From NCBI RefSeq assembly GCF_001540865.1, contig NC_033631.1:12533089-12597088 (forward strand): a stretch of 64,000 bases of DNA, read 5' to 3'. This document shows positions 1-15,100 of this stretch, piece after piece (position 1 is the stretch's first letter; the number at the start of each line of letters is the position of its first letter). Under the pieces are notes generated by a model that saw nothing but the letters and a program-made list of their open reading frames with translations, had not been told where the DNA came from and searched no databases. The stretch is from Ananas comosus. Lineage: Eukaryota; Streptophyta; Magnoliopsida; Poales; Bromeliaceae. Made by a program: the position numbers and the translations under genes.

Positions 1-3000
1 TCACATTTATCTGCTCCAATAGCCCAACTGTTGTGAATGATTCATCATTAGACGAGGTTATCTCTTCATTGAACGATTGCCATGAAAACCCTCCAACCCG
101 TTCCATTGTCATCTGTGAGGTCTGAACTCCTACCTGTTTAGGATCATTGAATTTGTGCAAAAATATCAAATAAATAAATTTTCTGTATATATTCAGTGAA
201 TAAAATTATCACAACTCAACGCTGAAATTGCATACATAGGGAAGTGATACCCAAGCAAGCTTTAGTATTTTTGGGGAACAACAAGAAAATCGTATATCTA
301 CAGGGAATTGGCTAAACTTATTGACTTTCTCACCCTTGCAGTGTTGAAAACTGTTGTTTTGCAATCAGGAAGAATACTTATGGACCAGGGCGGAAGATGA
401 TAGTGCACTCCATTAAATGTTACTCTTGCAGAAGACTCTGAATCATAGTTTGCAAGAAAAGCGGCACAATATCCTGAGCTTGACCTAAAAACAGAAGCCT
501 ACAGATAGGAAGTCAGAATGGATGTGAATTATTTAAGGGAAACCTGATTCAACAAGAAAGAATTATAGCAAATTAAAACCTGCTGAGAATTTCCGAGTGA
601 GATCACTACAGGATCACTGGAAATCAGAGCTGGCTCACACAACTTGATGGCTTTGTGCAAGCCTCTTAAGTGACCCCATTTTGGTTGTCGTAATAGACCT
701 GGAAAAAAGCACAAAGCACAATGGGGTTTCCTACAAAAAAAAAATCTTTGCAAGTGGTGCAATTGTGGAGAATATTTATGCCTGCCACATCTAGCAATAA
801 AAATATTTCAATAAATATAATCGTTAAGATCAGAAAAAGCATCCTAGTCTTATTGCTCGCTGCATGATAGAAGCTTGCCGAATGACCTGTAATTATATTT
901 AGATATCATTCTTAAGTCAGCTAAAACTGAAATCTGTAAGTTATAAAAAGCCAACACATGCTAGTTATAGGAATATTTCCTTCAGGGGCAATCTTCCATT
1001 TTTGGCCAAATTGCACCAGCAATCCCCAACCATCTTAGAGGTTTTGATTTATCCCAAACCTTTCAATTGTTACAACTGGGTACCAAATCTTTGCATCTTG
1101 TCGCAATGTTATCCTTTTCAATAAATTCCTTGATTAAATTGGATGGAGATGCTTGCCTAAGCACCATATAGTAAGTCCAAAAGTCACCAGCATTTAGATA
1201 TGACTACTTGGATAATTACGTCCAAGTTGATCGAGGAACATAATCATTAATCAACAGCGTAGGATTGAAACAGAAGGCTCTTTACGTGCTTTTGACGAAG
1301 AATGCTTTATCCGGTTTGTTTGATGGAGGAGGAAATTACAAATATATTTCTTTGAGAAGCAGTAGAATTAGACAGACAGTAAAAGCGCAAACCCATAAGA
1401 TAGAAGAGCATTTATATGCTCACCATACTCATCTATTGGAGCATCATAGTCATAACTAGTTGCAATAAAGGGACCACCAGCAGTGCGGCCAAAGTTTGTT
1501 CCTCCATGGTACTGAAGAAAAAGTTAAAGAAAAAAAAAAAAGAAAACTCAAATTTAGCCCAAAAGCATTGAATTTAACAATTGTATCAATCAGATTTCTT
1601 TTCTTTATAGTTCTCCTGGGAATAAATATCCCCTTTTAGCTCAAAGAATAAATATATATTAACCAGATTACAATGGAAAGAATTATTACCATATAGTAAT
1701 TAACAAAAGATCCACCTTTTTGGATAAATTTGGCAACAGAAAATGCTAGATCTTCGACGGGCCGGTGGGGAACTGGAATCCCAAAACCTGTGTACCTGTA
1801 ATACCATTGTAGATGGAAGAATTCTAATGAGTAAGAAAACAAGCATTACTACTTTTGTGACCCAAAATTTCCAATTGGAATCACTCTACTGTAGTTCTAT
1901 ACAAGTTTTAGCTTTTTCTTTTGAAAAGTAAGAAACAAATACCATGCAGTCCAAGCCTCGGTCCACATCATGGGCTTGTAAGGCTTGCTTGGAGTGTAGT
2001 AGTCGCAATAGAATCCGTTGCAGGTGTCAATCTGTTTGAGACAAGTCCAAATAAATCAACAAATAGACCAAAAAACAAAGCTTATAAATATTAATCATGA
2101 TTTTGAAAAGCTCAGGAGTCGGGATTGCTAATTTTCAAAGACCTCAATACAAATCATAAAGTAAATCTGGAAAAAAGATGCTCATAAGAAAAAGAGCAAC
2201 TGGAGAAGTAAAGGGTAAGCGATGTTATGAAAAGAAACGGGGCAGCAGACCAAGGAGATTTACCAAGGAGACTTACAATGAACAGATGAACAGAAAGGAG
2301 AAAAGCTTAGGAACTGAAGTGATACCGAATGTAAGGAATTTATGACAAGTTCATTGATTTACTAGAAATTACAACTGCATGAGTAGAAAGAGAAACTGTC
2401 ATTGAGAGAATTCAACAAAAGTAAGAGAGGAAGGCGAACACATACAACTGGATCAGGGGCATCCTCTTCTTTGCACATGACCCACGGGACACCAGTGTTG
2501 AGGCCCACGGCCATATTAGCAGCCCAGCTCGCATAAGCTTTGGCCGGCTCTCCTTGATCCCACTCCAATGGTCCAAACTCATTTTCAATCTACAGAATAC
2601 AGAAACCAAGTTACAACTGTGAATAGAAATCACTATTCTCCAAAATTTCTTCCTTTCCCTTAAGTGTACAGATCAAACAACTCTAATTCCAATTTAGATG
2701 GTAGTGAAGATACCTGAGAAAGAATGATAGGACCACCCTGCCATTCAAACAGCCCTTCGCTCTTCATCATGTTGACGATCTTAGCCGTGAAGTTTGCCAT
2801 AGCGGCCTGTTTTCTCGGAGAATTAGTGAAATTGCTCAAAATTAAGCATTTGGGTGGGAAAAGGAAGAAAATAGATTTGAAATATGAAAGAAGGGAAAGA
2901 GATTGTACTTAATTTCCCACCTTGAAAGGCTCATTATCTGTTCTAAACCTGATACCGGGAATATATTTTAGCCAAACAGGAAATCCCCTGCAAACAATGA

Positions 3001-4001
3001 CACCAAAACATCAATTTAGCACTCCATTTCTATTGAATTTTGGTGATCTACCTTCAGAGAAAACAATAAAAAGGCTTATCCATATCCATTAAACATTACC
3101 CAAAATTCCATTCCGCACAAATGTATGGACCGATTCGGAGGTGAACATAGAGACCAGCCCGATGCACCAGCTTAATGAACTGAACCAAATCATACCTCCC
3201 CTCGAAATAATACTATCAAAAATAAACAAAATATAGGAACAATATAAATATCTAGAAAACTCAATACACATAATTAAAAAAAAAAATCCAAAAAGAGTAG
3301 AATTGAAGATAACAACAACAACAATAATAAAAAGAATACCTGACCAGGGACTGGCTCATGCCCATTCCAAAAAACATAAGTTTGTATAACATCCAATCCC
3401 CCATCTTTAGCCTTCTGAATAAGATCAGGCCACATCTGAACAAGACCCAAATTTCCATACTCCACATATCAACAAAAAATTAGGGAAAAAGGAGAAAAAA
3501 AAAGAAGGAGCAAGAAGAGTAAGATAACTAAAAGCCTGTTTCCGGGATAGTCAATAGTGTTGTTTGACAAAGTGTGTTTAAATAATGTTATTAAAAGAAC
3601 TATTTATACTAAAACTTTTCCAATAGCTTCTCTTTGCGGCGGCAAAATCAGAAGCAACAGAAGCTCACGTTTTGCTCTCTATCAAACGCTACACTTAAAA
3701 GCTGCTGTTGCGAAAAGCAGAAGCATAAGCAGGCCCAAACAGGGCTCTTAAGGAGCGCTCTAAAAAGACCCAATCAAAACAAAGGAGCCACATTTCTTAG
3801 AGTGGGCAAGGAGAAGACCTCGGGGACGCTCCTGGGGTAGTGTATGGAGCCGGAGATGAGGATCCGGCGCCGCCCATTGATGACGAGGGCCTTGCGGTCG
3901 TAGGACACGGCGGCGACGGCGGGGTGGAGCGCCACCGCCGCCGCGGCCGCAAACGCCATTAGGACCACCGCGGTGGAGCTCATCAATGGCGTCAGAGCCA
4001 T
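1..4001 (-). CDS. GH35 beta-galactosidase, secreted, 3' end outside window
   Basis: Hydrolyses terminal beta-galactosyl residues of cell-wall or glycoprotein glycans in the apoplast. Exons in transcript order: 4001-3819, 3435-3340, 3212-3100, 2987-2921, 2806-2714, 2589-2446, 2031-1943, 1795-1690, 1511-1424, 698-580, 498-334 and 133 to below 1. All introns are GT-AG and phases agree, giving the first 465 residues of a family usually 700-850 long. Residues 1-31 are a signal peptide (Ala-rich hydrophobic run), followed by [14 protein letters not shown]. The GH35 signature [13 protein letters not shown] puts the likely acid/base at E188; [10 protein letters not shown] puts the likely nucleophile at E257. 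The 3' part (rest of the GH35 fold, possible lectin domain) is missing only because the window ends. Introns hold a small MITE (3534-3744). Closest remembered clade is Arabidopsis BGAL1/BGAL3-like; which member is uncertain. Confidence 0.93.
3534..3744. mobile_element. hAT-like MITE in beta-galactosidase intron 1
   Basis: About 210 bp bounded by inverted ends: GCCTGTTT on the left and AAACAGGGC on the right. The interior has several copies of an AGCAGAAGCA-like word. Similar ends and the same interior word occur in the element at 26633-26874. I could not find a convincing 8-bp target duplication, so the superfamily is tentative. Confidence 0.4.
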
Positions 4002-4012
4002 TAAAATTGGTG

Positions 4013-4035
4013 GAGAGAGAGAGAGAGAAAGAGGA
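4013..4035. repeat. GA microsatellite in 5' leader of beta-galactosidase gene
   Basis: A GAGAGA run lies just upstream of the ATG at 4001 on the minus strand, where it reads as a CT tract. Pyrimidine-rich leaders are common in plant genes; NAP1 in this window has the same arrangement. Confidence 0.7.
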
Positions 4036-7000
4036 GGAGGAGAGTGTTGTTACATGGGCTCCAAATGCTTCTCTCTTTTATTTTGTATAATCTTTTTATT
4101 AAGTTTTGATCTCCCAATCAACCCCCCTCTTTTCGCGAGAGTGAGAGAGAGTCGAGGACAATGGGAGGAGTGGCGCAGTGACAAAGGAAAAATGTTTGTA
4201 TACGAGAACGAACAGAGGCTTTTTTTTCCTTTCTTTTTTTTTTTTTCTTTGCGAAAAATGTACTGATAAACCCCTCTACTATTGTCACCTTTAAAATGAG
4301 CACTTTACCGATATTTTTAATTTTTAATTTTTAGTTTTCTTACTTGGACTATTATGCTTAGTTTAATAAAAGTTTTTGTTGAATAGATAGCTTTGTCAGC
4401 TATAATCCACTAATTGACATATTTTTTATTAAAAATAATTAGAATTACAACCCTAATAAAATTACCATAAATTTTAATAAATAGTTTCAGCTCAATTGAG
4501 CGAAATCTAAAAAATTAAAAGAAATCTTAACAAATATTTAAGCTCAATTGAGTAAAATCTAAAAAAATTAGAAGTTTAGGAATCTCCATGGATTAATTTT
4601 TGGGCATTGCTATACCTTCTTAGGCTATATATCTGAGATTGGAGTTGGAGGGAATTGCAGGTGTGAAACAGCAAAAGTAGTTTGTGTGGGAACTGAGAAA
4701 TAGGTATTGGAGCCAAGGAGTTGGGTCCACCTTGAAGTGGAACCATTCCTTTCTCTTTTTCTGTTTTTTTTTTCTTTTTTTTTTTTTTTTCCTTTTAGTA
4801 AAGTAGACCAATTCTCATCCTTAGGAATCTTCCTCCACCCAATTGATAGTTTTCTTCTTTTTCTTCTTCTTTTTCCTTTCTATCATTAGTAATTTTAAAA
4901 AAGTAACAATATAAAAGGAAAAAAAAATCTTATGTTTACTCTAGATAAACATAACCTAAAGCGTCTTTAATTAGAGCTGATGATGTGCTTTTTTTTTTGA
5001 GAGAGAGAGAGAGAGATGAATAGCACGCTACAGTTTCATTTATTTTATTTACAAATAAGCTTAGCTAGAAATGTAAATTAATTAGGATTCAAACTTAAAA
5101 TTTCGGGTACCAACCACCAACTCTTTTGCCACTTGCGCTAGGGACGGTCGGTAATGATATGCTAATTTATACAGTATAAATTAACAGATATGAAACACAT
5201 TATTCATTGAAGATTTTAGAACTACTCATACGAAATGACAGTAAATTTGGTTATTGGAATCTTCATTTAGTGTTTAGTGCAATATATTTTTGTTCATAGA
5301 TCAATTCGATGTCTCTTCAGGTTAGTAGGTTAAGTGGATTGAGCTTTCGAAAGCTCTTTTGTACCAACCAATTTAATCCTTTAGTGATTTGGTTTTTGGA
5401 GAACAAATTATGGTGAATTATGGAACCATATGCCTTAGAATATAAAGAGCCCTACTTACAAATTTCAAATTAAACTTCTCATTTGGAAGCTTAGAGATAC
5501 ATATGATCGCTCTAATCGCTTCATAATTCCATTTTCCTTTTCAGCTACAAAATCCTCTAAAATGAAATACAACAGAAAAAAATCAAATAATCCCGCATAT
5601 AACAGTGGTCCAAGGACAACAAGATTGAAGTGGACTTCACGCGCAATCCACTCCCAAATTAATCACTTATTATTAACAGAGCTTAATTAAGATCATGCAT
5701 GATACTCTCAATTAAACCCCATGCGCGCCAACATGCTTCTCTTAGAGTGCACAATGAAACGTTGATCTCGCGGCGCATATTTAAGCCTCTGTTTGAGATT
5801 ACGTATAACATAAGCTTCAAACTCAAAAGAACCCACATAAGAATCTATACCTACTAAATACGAAGTCCCCGATCAAGGTTGAAGCCTTAAATTTATCCAC
5901 ATAAAAAGAATTGATTGTCCGATCTCAATATAGGCTGCTACATGCCTTACTGTTATAGCAACGATATTTATAAAAATAAATTTTTTAAAAAAAGTGAACA
6001 AAGCACAATGCTTATTTGTTTTTCTCCTGTTAAGTAAGGATCCCTTTTGGACATGTCCTGCACATGATGATGAGCTACTTACCACACAAATTGCAATTTG
6101 CTGTTATGATACCCACTAGTTTTGAGAACCCAAAAGACCATCTTTTGACACACGAATCCCACTAAATTGGTCCCAAATCTCAACCAATGGTGATTAGTTA
6201 GGTCAATTAACTAGTGGGTTTGATAATTGATATCAATGGTCTCCTCTTTTTGAATTTAATAGTAGGGTATATCTATTTGAATATATAATTAAATTTGTAC
6301 TTTTGATATACATGTATTCTACTAGGAAAGCATGTATGGATAGAGAAAGTCTACTATATAACACTTACACCACATTATCTATTACCAACAAAACATATCT
6401 CTTCATTTGAAAGAAAAGTGTGAATTCAGTAGAATTTTTTTATTGGCTTGGAATACCACGTCAATAATATAAATGTACCACAATAATAATTCGACATGTT
6501 GTAACCCTTTTTCAGGTACCCTTTACCTCATTTCCGCAAATGCAATCACCCACGGTTGTGTTTTACCATTATTTTTTTTTTCCTTTTCTACAAAGAAATC
6601 ACCTGTGATTGTGTAATCTTTCAATTCACACTCCATTGTGCCAATTCCTAAAAGGGAAGTGTATAGTAAATAGGTCACCACATTTGTGATGTTTAAACTT
6701 CTTTTTCTATGATAGAAGCCTAGTCTAGAAGGAAGATGAGAATGTTTTTACTGAATACTATTTCTTATTAATGAATTGACAAATTAATGATTTTTTTTCA
6801 TAAGTTGAGTAAGATATTTCTCAATGTATACAGTTACTGAATACTATTTCAAAATATGTTATCTTTGGTAGTCCCGGAAAAATAAACAGTAGCATTTTAC
6901 CTCAGAAAACTACATCAGTAAATAATTCTTTGCCATAAAAAATGCATATAAAAAAGGAAAAATAAGGCCAGGAATAACTCTAAATGCACATCAAGGAAAG

Positions 7001-7730
7001 AAAACTAAATGACATGACGGTAAATATCAACTATCAACCTTTTTATAATAGGAGAAATTATAATTGATATTATTCAATTAACTATTCTAGTTAACAAGTC
7101 ACAGAATTATTAAATGCAGTGCAGAAATATTCAGACGTCCACAGTGACCTCTTAAAACAAAAACAGAGGATTCATATGAGAATCCAAAGTTTCCTTTCAA
7201 TCGTTGTTGGGGACATTAATGAAAGCATCCAAACACCGCCACAGTTCACATGGTATCAAAGGTCGGGGGACCCACCCCCCTCCTCCTCTTAAATTTTTTT
7301 AGAATGTGTAGTATGTAATTAATGAAGCCACATTTTCATATTTTACTCCATTAATGACCTTGATTGCTGATCCAAAATTTAACAAAATTGTAATTTATTT
7401 TATTTGTTTCAATTAATCATCTTATATATGACTGTGTCCATCTAAAATCTTTCTCGGTGGGAAAATTCAGAAGACTCTGGAAAATTTTAGGATAAAATAA
7501 ATAACAGGGCAGAGGCGGTTTTGACTGACCTTTGTTAAATTCGGCATTTAAGCGTGATCTCGACTGACTTGTACAGTTATGCGTGATCTCGATCTCGGCA
7601 TTTTAGCAATGCGATCGCCGACTATGGGACTTGAGGGCGCAGAATTAGTCTCTATGCGGACGCATAACTAACTCAATCTGAAGTTCCCGCGCTCCCTCTC
7701 CATTTGAACACCACCTCCTCTTTCCCCTCT
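4036..7730. other. Intergenic DNA without recognisable gene
   Basis: AT-rich spacer between the divergently placed beta-galactosidase and peroxidase genes. It contains several A/T homopolymers and one clear SINE (4990-5152). The short open frames have no recognisable domain and look like chance. I see no RNA gene. Confidence 0.6.
4990..5152 (-). mobile_element. tRNA-derived SINE, near full length (copy 1)
   Basis: Read on the minus strand it begins GACCGTCCCTAGCGCAAGTGG, which carries a good pol III box A (TAGCGCAAGTGG), then a box B-like GTTTGAATCC about 40 bp on, then a conserved body, a TAGCGTGCTA word, a CT run and a poly-A tail. Flanks ATGATGTGCT (left) and ATGATATGCT (right) match 9 of 10 and look like a target-site duplication. 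It belongs to the same family as the copies near 45970, 49346, 56231 and 57105. Confidence 0.8.
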
Positions 7731-8520
7731 GTAATGACCTGAAGTATTAAGTAGTCTAATAGCTAGCAGGGGAAGGAAGTAAAAATGTCTAACTTTACAA
7801 TAGTAAGAGCAGAAATAATGGCCGCAGCAAGTGAGGAAAAGCGCGCGCGAAGGAGCTTGGGTGTCCTCGGAGCGGAGAGAGAGCAGAAGAAGGACCGAGG
7901 TTGGAGGAGAAGTCCGACAGATCTTGGTTTTTTGGGGCGAAGAAGAGAGCAGGCGGGTCGGAGCCTCAAGCCTTCGGAGCGGAGGAAAAAGGCGAGCCCA
8001 AAACCCGCAGGGTCGCGGATGATGCGGAGAAGGAGGAGTCCGGCATCCGTTTACCCACTTACTAGCACTGCCGGACCGGGAGGCCCAGAGAGGTAGCCCA
8101 ACAAACCCGAATGGCAGCCCAACCAATCAGCATCTCATTTTTGGTCACTTTGCTGTTTAGTCCTAAGAGATTATGTAATTTCCATTACAGTTTAAGTCCT
8201 AAGAAGTATAAGTACGAGAATGTATGGCAAACAAAGGCATCGATGAAATGAAATATTGCTTATCTTCTTCCCCAATCCTTCTCTAAACCCTTCTTTGCTT
8301 CTAAGCTCCCTAATTCTCCTCTCTCTTCTCTACTTCTAATCCCTATCCTCATCTCTCTGTATCTCTCTCTGTCTCTCTCATTCCCATCATCTCCCAATTC
8401 ACGCTCCTCAATCCGAGGTCTCATCGGATCGCGATTGGGATCAGGTTGGTCACGCCATCATCCCGGTTAGCCATCCATCTCCATCGAGGGTTGCTAACAG
8501 GTCCGGCACATTACACCCTC
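7731..8520 (+). mobile_element. Possible solo LTR upstream of the peroxidase gene
   Basis: The segment starts TGTAATGACC and is GC-rich, then changes to a stretch (about 8160-8280) that reads like the promoter/R region of plant LTRs, with a run on TATAAGTA and a pyrimidine-rich tract to about 8400. No second LTR, primer site or coding domain is visible, and the right border is not defined. If correct, the 5' leader of the peroxidase gene lies in or next to LTR sequence. The open frames here show no domain. Confidence 0.3.
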
Positions 8521-8552
8521 CTTTCTCACATAGTAGAGAAACAGAGCTCGAA

Positions 8553-8597
8553 GAAGAAGAAGAAGAACACCAAGAAGAAGAAGAAGAAGAAGAAGAG
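8553..8597 (+). repeat. AAG trinucleotide repeat in the peroxidase leader
   Basis: Almost pure AAG units directly before the chosen start codon. The upstream in-frame ATG at 8446 would translate it as a poly-lysine run in front of the signal peptide, which argues for the start at 8599. Confidence 0.8.
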
Positions 8598-8598
8598 G

Positions 8599-10005
<1,407 letters not shown>

Positions 10006-13000
10006 CCGTTCGGCTAGGCTACTGCTTCTTCATCTCGGCCGTCTGATTTGTGCGGCACGGCCTCCACGTAGGTACACCAGACTCTCTGCTTCAGCAGAGT
10101 ACAGAGATTTTTTCTTTTCTTTTCTTTTCTTTTCTTTTTTTACCCCTAGCGATTTCTCCAAATTTATTTTGACAAATATCTTGTGCAAAGTATATCGACA
10201 ATTAAACACTCCAGTTGAAGATTCGAGCTTCAATTTTCTTTTAAAAAAATTCACTGGGCCCAGCGTGTACACGTTAAAGGCCCAACTAACCCAATTTCAG
10301 GGCCCGGCCCAGATGCATCAGAGTTGCACAGAAGCGCTGAGGTGAGCTCACCGCTCTCCCTACCTTATCCGGAAAATATAGACACTTCCGTAATAATAGA
10401 TTCAACACAGGAATTGATTTTTTTTTTTCATTCCACAATCAAAACAAGTTGGATATGACTTATAAGCATATTTCTGTATGCAGAAACTGTTTACTCAATT
10501 TGATGATACATTTCACAGGAACCAGACAACAACTCTTTCAACCTGCTTTTATCATGGCTCAGTTTGCATTACAGGAAATTGTCACAAAAACAGAGAAGCT
10601 GATTGGTCACTCTTCACTCTTTAATCATGCATACTTGTGATCATCAGCTGCAAGGGAAAAAGCATCGCCCATTATTTCAAGCTTAGATTCCCTCCAAATT
10701 CAACTGCGCGACATCAAACGAACAAGTAAGCACCTTTTTAAAGTAGAAGCTCTTAGCATTATATCTCAAAATAAAATAAATGCCTGAAAACCAGTTCCAG
10801 TTATACTAATTTATATTTAGGTAAGAATAGAGTAAGCATATTTTGGTACTGTTTAAGGCTAAAGCAGGAGGCGCATTTGGTGAAAATTTTCATTAGAACT
10901 TGGGAGCAAGACTGAAATGTACGCTGGTATCACTAAATGGTAGGAGGCGGCTATTATTCTTGTTGTATGGTAGCGAGAACTGAGAAAAGGAAATTGAAAA
11001 TATGGCATGTTTCTATATGCAATGCTCCTTTATGGTACAAAAGACTAGTTTATAAATAAATGCACACAAAGAGAGACATAAAAAATGAAGGATACTATAC
11101 TAATTTGAGAACACCTGATAACCACGTAGATTGACTTTAAGAAGACGGAGTAATGTGAAGGTTTGAAAAGAAAACAAAAAAAGGAGGAAACAAAGAAATA
11201 ACAATAGGTCAGAGATTAAAGAAGAAGAAGAAAGTAGCATTCAATCCATCTAGCTAGTTCTCAGAGCATAATAGCCTACTATAATAGTTACGAATTCCCT
11301 GAAGGGAGGTAAAAAATTCTTATCTACATGCTGCAACAAATAAGATCAAAGGATAGTGCACAAATGAGCTCTATAGACGGTGCATCTGCTAGCTTCCTGA
11401 TAGGCTAACCTTAGAGCAGTAAAGTCTTAAGCCAGTCAGATTGTTGCAGTCCTATATAACTCGTACTAAATAATAAAAAGAATTGCAGTCGCACAACCAG
11501 CTCACAGAGATTTTGACAATTTAAGGATGAGATGTTGTCGCCATAACAATGAAACATGTATATCGAGAGAGGAAGACTTTTAGCCGTAAAATGACTAAAC
11601 TCCTAGGTTTTAAAAGGAAGACGACAATTAAGTTTCTTCAAAAGAAAGAATACAACTAGTTTCCAAAAGAATTATTCTGATAGGCCAAATTGCTACTTCA
11701 GTCCACTGACAGAGTCATTGAACAAGCCCACATGTGCTTGATAAATCCACTTGGTTTAGATTCCCGTCACAAGATGGATTTGATTGCACGCAATTCAAAA
11801 GTTAGTGGATTCGGAAACCCAAAACCCAGATTGTCTTAAATCTTAACCTAGTGGACTTAATTAAAGAACCTAAATCAGTTAGTGGATTTATCTATCAATA
11901 TGGCCTAAGTTATCATGCAAGACTTTTCCACAGATTCCACATACTATGTATTAGGAAAGGGAATGAGTGAAAAGTGAAGGCCATATGTTCTTTGACCTTC
12001 AAAAGATCAAAAATAATGATATGATTTTGATAGATATATTCTTAGCTAGCTGTTAAGAGTAATTAGTTCAGCATGCAAGATCTTCTTGAATCAAGGGGGT
12101 GATTAGACTAAGACCTTATAATTCCATGACCTACAGAGAGTAGTTCTAATTGGTCAATGGTAAACTGATTCTTGTAGAATGCAACTGACCCACACCAACA
12201 AACTTATACCATCTAGAAGTGTGTCCAAACAGATACTTAAGACCACTAAATGATCAAAGGATGCAGAAAAGGTGGTGTTCGTTTTCTAATAGAGCTGCAT
12301 TCTCCCACTTATGTACTATGTCTGAGATGGTCAAGTAGTAAAGTTTGAAATCCAACTAGATAAGTTTCAATGGGCTCGTTAGCACATCATCAACACCAAA
12401 TTTAACAAAATTGGATATCTGTTTTTATCAAGAAAATGATTAGTACAAAGAACTAAAAGCAACTTTTAGACCTTCAAAATGGAAATGGTCCATCCAATTC
12501 ATCCTCGAACTTACCTGATGCACCTTTGTGTCCTCTAGCTTTTCATATTCAATCAGTTTAATGTTATTATGCGTGAATCAATGAGAACCAGTCATTAACT
12601 TTTCATCAAATCTAGCATTATTGTACAAAGATACCGATACTCTTTAATGTGGTCCCTTCCTAAGCTTGATCTCCTTATCAAGCTCTTACAAATGGGAACT
12701 TCACAGGATCACCTAAAGCAAGGTTCTCGGTCCACTTCCATCGTGGAATCACATTCTGAAAGCACAACCATATAGAGCATGATTTATATTTGTTAAGATA
12801 GTGCTTATGATGCCATTCTTTACACTCAAGCTTTAATAGATAATAAAGACATCTGATGTGTTAATCATGAAATGGGTGAAGAACCTGTACGTGGACCCCC
12901 CTACACCCACACCCCTGAATTCCCCCATAAGGACTTGAACCCACACGCTCACCCTTCCCCTTCCCATGTCTCGCAACTAAGGATCCGAGTGGTTTGGCCG

Positions 13001-15027
13001 TAAACAACTTATTTACTTCATATTTTCAAGATAGTCATTGCCTAACTTACGAATATGGCAACAAAAGATATTCAATGCATATATTCAACTAAAAGAAGCA
13101 GTAACTTTTAGCCGTTATCTGAATATGTTTAGCACTGATGCAGAAGATGAACATGAGACACCAAAGAGAAACAAGATGAGATCAAAGGTCATCTGCAAAC
13201 ATGTTACACTTGGAACATTGGCTTGCATAATAGTGAAGATCAACCAAAGAAAGAAAGTTAATATTTAGTTCAAAGAAAAATAAAAATATTATTTAAATCA
13301 AGAGGTTTAATGGAAATTTTTTCAGAAGAAAATGAAGATCAATGTCCTTATCATATTTATAATAACAACGCAACCTTCTAGCTGGCCAGGCCAGCTAAAC
13401 ATTCTCTACATGAATCAACTTCCTGCTTCAATAATTCACACTGCTGGCCCCCCCATTAATTGTCAATAGAGAAGGGTAGAGACAAATGTACACATAATAA
13501 GTAACTTAATCTTTAGACATGCTTACATGTTATTGGGATAAGAGGCATCTGTTACTACATTATTTTTCTTATTTTATTTATTTATTGAAGTTGTTTCAAC
13601 ATTTTACTGGGTAGATTACTACAAGCTCAATTACTTTCTGCAAATGACCTACTTAGACAGACTTATAAGGAATAAATTTGACATTTTGAAGTTCTAGTCA
13701 AGAAAGCAAATAGAAGGACTTAGTCAGATACTCAAATCACAATATTTTGTGGTCAATATTCTTATTCAAAGTTGAGATTGATTGCATTCAGTAAAACAGA
13801 TTTAACACAAGATGACATAATTTCAACGAATTTCTGTTTAAAATGCACCTCCGGCACGTAATGCTTTCTAACAGAGCGCCTGCATTTCTCTCCATTTCTA
13901 AATGTCCAAGTTGTTGATTGAGGGAGCAATTCCAATTAGCTAAATGGGATTGAGAATACAAGGACTAAGTGGGTGCAAAGGTTATTCACATTAAAAAATG
14001 TGAATGTTTCGTCACCAGAAACAATTCGAATTAAACAACTACTTAATCCAGCTCACATTAGATCATATCTGTGAAGCTTACACAATCTTAAAAGAAAACA
14101 AAAATCAGAGCAGGAATGCTATTCTTTGAGACAGCCTGATACTTGTCGACCTCTTCACCGAATCCGACACAAAAAAAATATTACCAACAAATTGTCCATG
14201 TTCCTATAGTGGTAGGTATCTTTCTCAAAGCCCCCCTAAAAATTTTAATTTCCGATAAATATACGCTGTGATAAAGGAAACATGAGCTGTTCTGATATCC
14301 CCCTCCTACCCATGCAAAGAAGCACAACTGTACAAACAACAACAAAAGAATCCAATTATGGTACCAAAGGAATCTAGTTCCTTTTCACACTGGGCTAAGC
14401 AACCTAACCAAGGCACTTGCTTGCAATGCATGGACCTTTTCCCATCCAACCTAAGTGCTAATCCCATGCAGACCACACTATTTGAATGATAAGCAGTCAC
14501 TTTCATAGCTACATTGGTGGGAGTCCCACACACACTACTCCTCACGCACGATCTCCCTATCATAATCATCATTGTTTAATTAAGCACGTTCGCGTTTTCG
14601 ATACAAAACAGGTTGGATAACTCCCCGTCCTTCCTAATCCAATAAGCGACGCTCTGCGAATTTATGCACAGCTTTCGAGCGATCAGTTTGGTGGGACGAG
14701 AAACCACACGGCCTGCATCGGAGCTAATCGATGTTCGGCGAATGAGGAGTGGCAAAGTAACAATAGTTTTGGACCCTTTCCTCTAGCCATTTGCATAAAG
14801 GAGAATATAATTGTAAGCATGCATGAACAATTGTAACTAATGAGACAACAAAAGCAGGTAGAAGAAAGGTTGGTTCAATTATTTGCGTACCCCATCCCTA
14901 TCCTTAGCCCGTAGTTGGAGAGGATGAGGAAAGATCCTAGAAAAAGCGCTCCATTTTTAAATTAGAAGGTGGATAACAAACGGAATTAAATAAATTGAAA
15001 AAAAAAAGGCTCTCTAATTTAGAAACC
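10006..15027. other. Five-kilobase spacer without recognisable gene
   Basis: AT-rich DNA between the peroxidase and cytidine deaminase genes. It begins with a TTTTC repeat (about 10109-10140). One tRNA-like SINE relic is present at 12885-13000. Open frames at 10449-10640, 13038-13268 and 14306-14572 (minus) show no domain and no GC-rich coding signature like the real genes nearby. I see no RNA gene. Confidence 0.6.
12885..13000 (-). mobile_element. Second tRNA-derived SINE family, relic
   Basis: On the minus strand it starts GGCCAAACCACTCGGATCC (box A-like) and about 45 bp later has GGGTTCAAGTCC, a good box B. A G/T-rich 3' part follows. It does not resemble the abundant SINE family of this window. 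No A tail or target duplication was found, so a decayed tRNA-like element is as far as this goes. Confidence 0.45.
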
Positions 15028-15035
15028 TTTAAATA
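15028..15035 (+). promoter_or_regulatory. TATA-like box of the cytidine deaminase gene
   Basis: TTTAAATA lies about 215 bp before the ATG at 15251. Between them is a CT-rich leader with a CTTCCT repeat (15063-15100), typical of plant 5' leaders. Confidence 0.35.
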
Positions 15036-15062
15036 GCCACATATCCTACAGATGAAACTTCC

Positions 15063-15100
15063 CCCCTCTTCCTCTTCCTCTTCCTCTTCCTCTTCCTCCA
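15063..15100 (+). repeat. CTTCCT microsatellite
   Basis: Six-base units repeated about five times in the presumed leader of the cytidine deaminase gene. A second purine-rich run of GGGGAA units follows at 15166-15205. Confidence 0.75.

Noticed and set aside
7251..7260. TGGTATCAAA, close to the tRNA-Met primer site of retrotransposons
   Set aside because: No LTR end directly upstream and no coding domain downstream; likely chance or a very old remnant.
7668..8126. 152-codon open frame on the minus strand
   Set aside because: Repetitive Arg/Pro/Ser composition in a GC-rich patch, overlapping frames on both strands, no domain; not a gene.
14306..14572. 88-codon minus-strand open frame
   Set aside because: Cys-rich by chance, no signal or family pattern recognised and no supporting exon structure.
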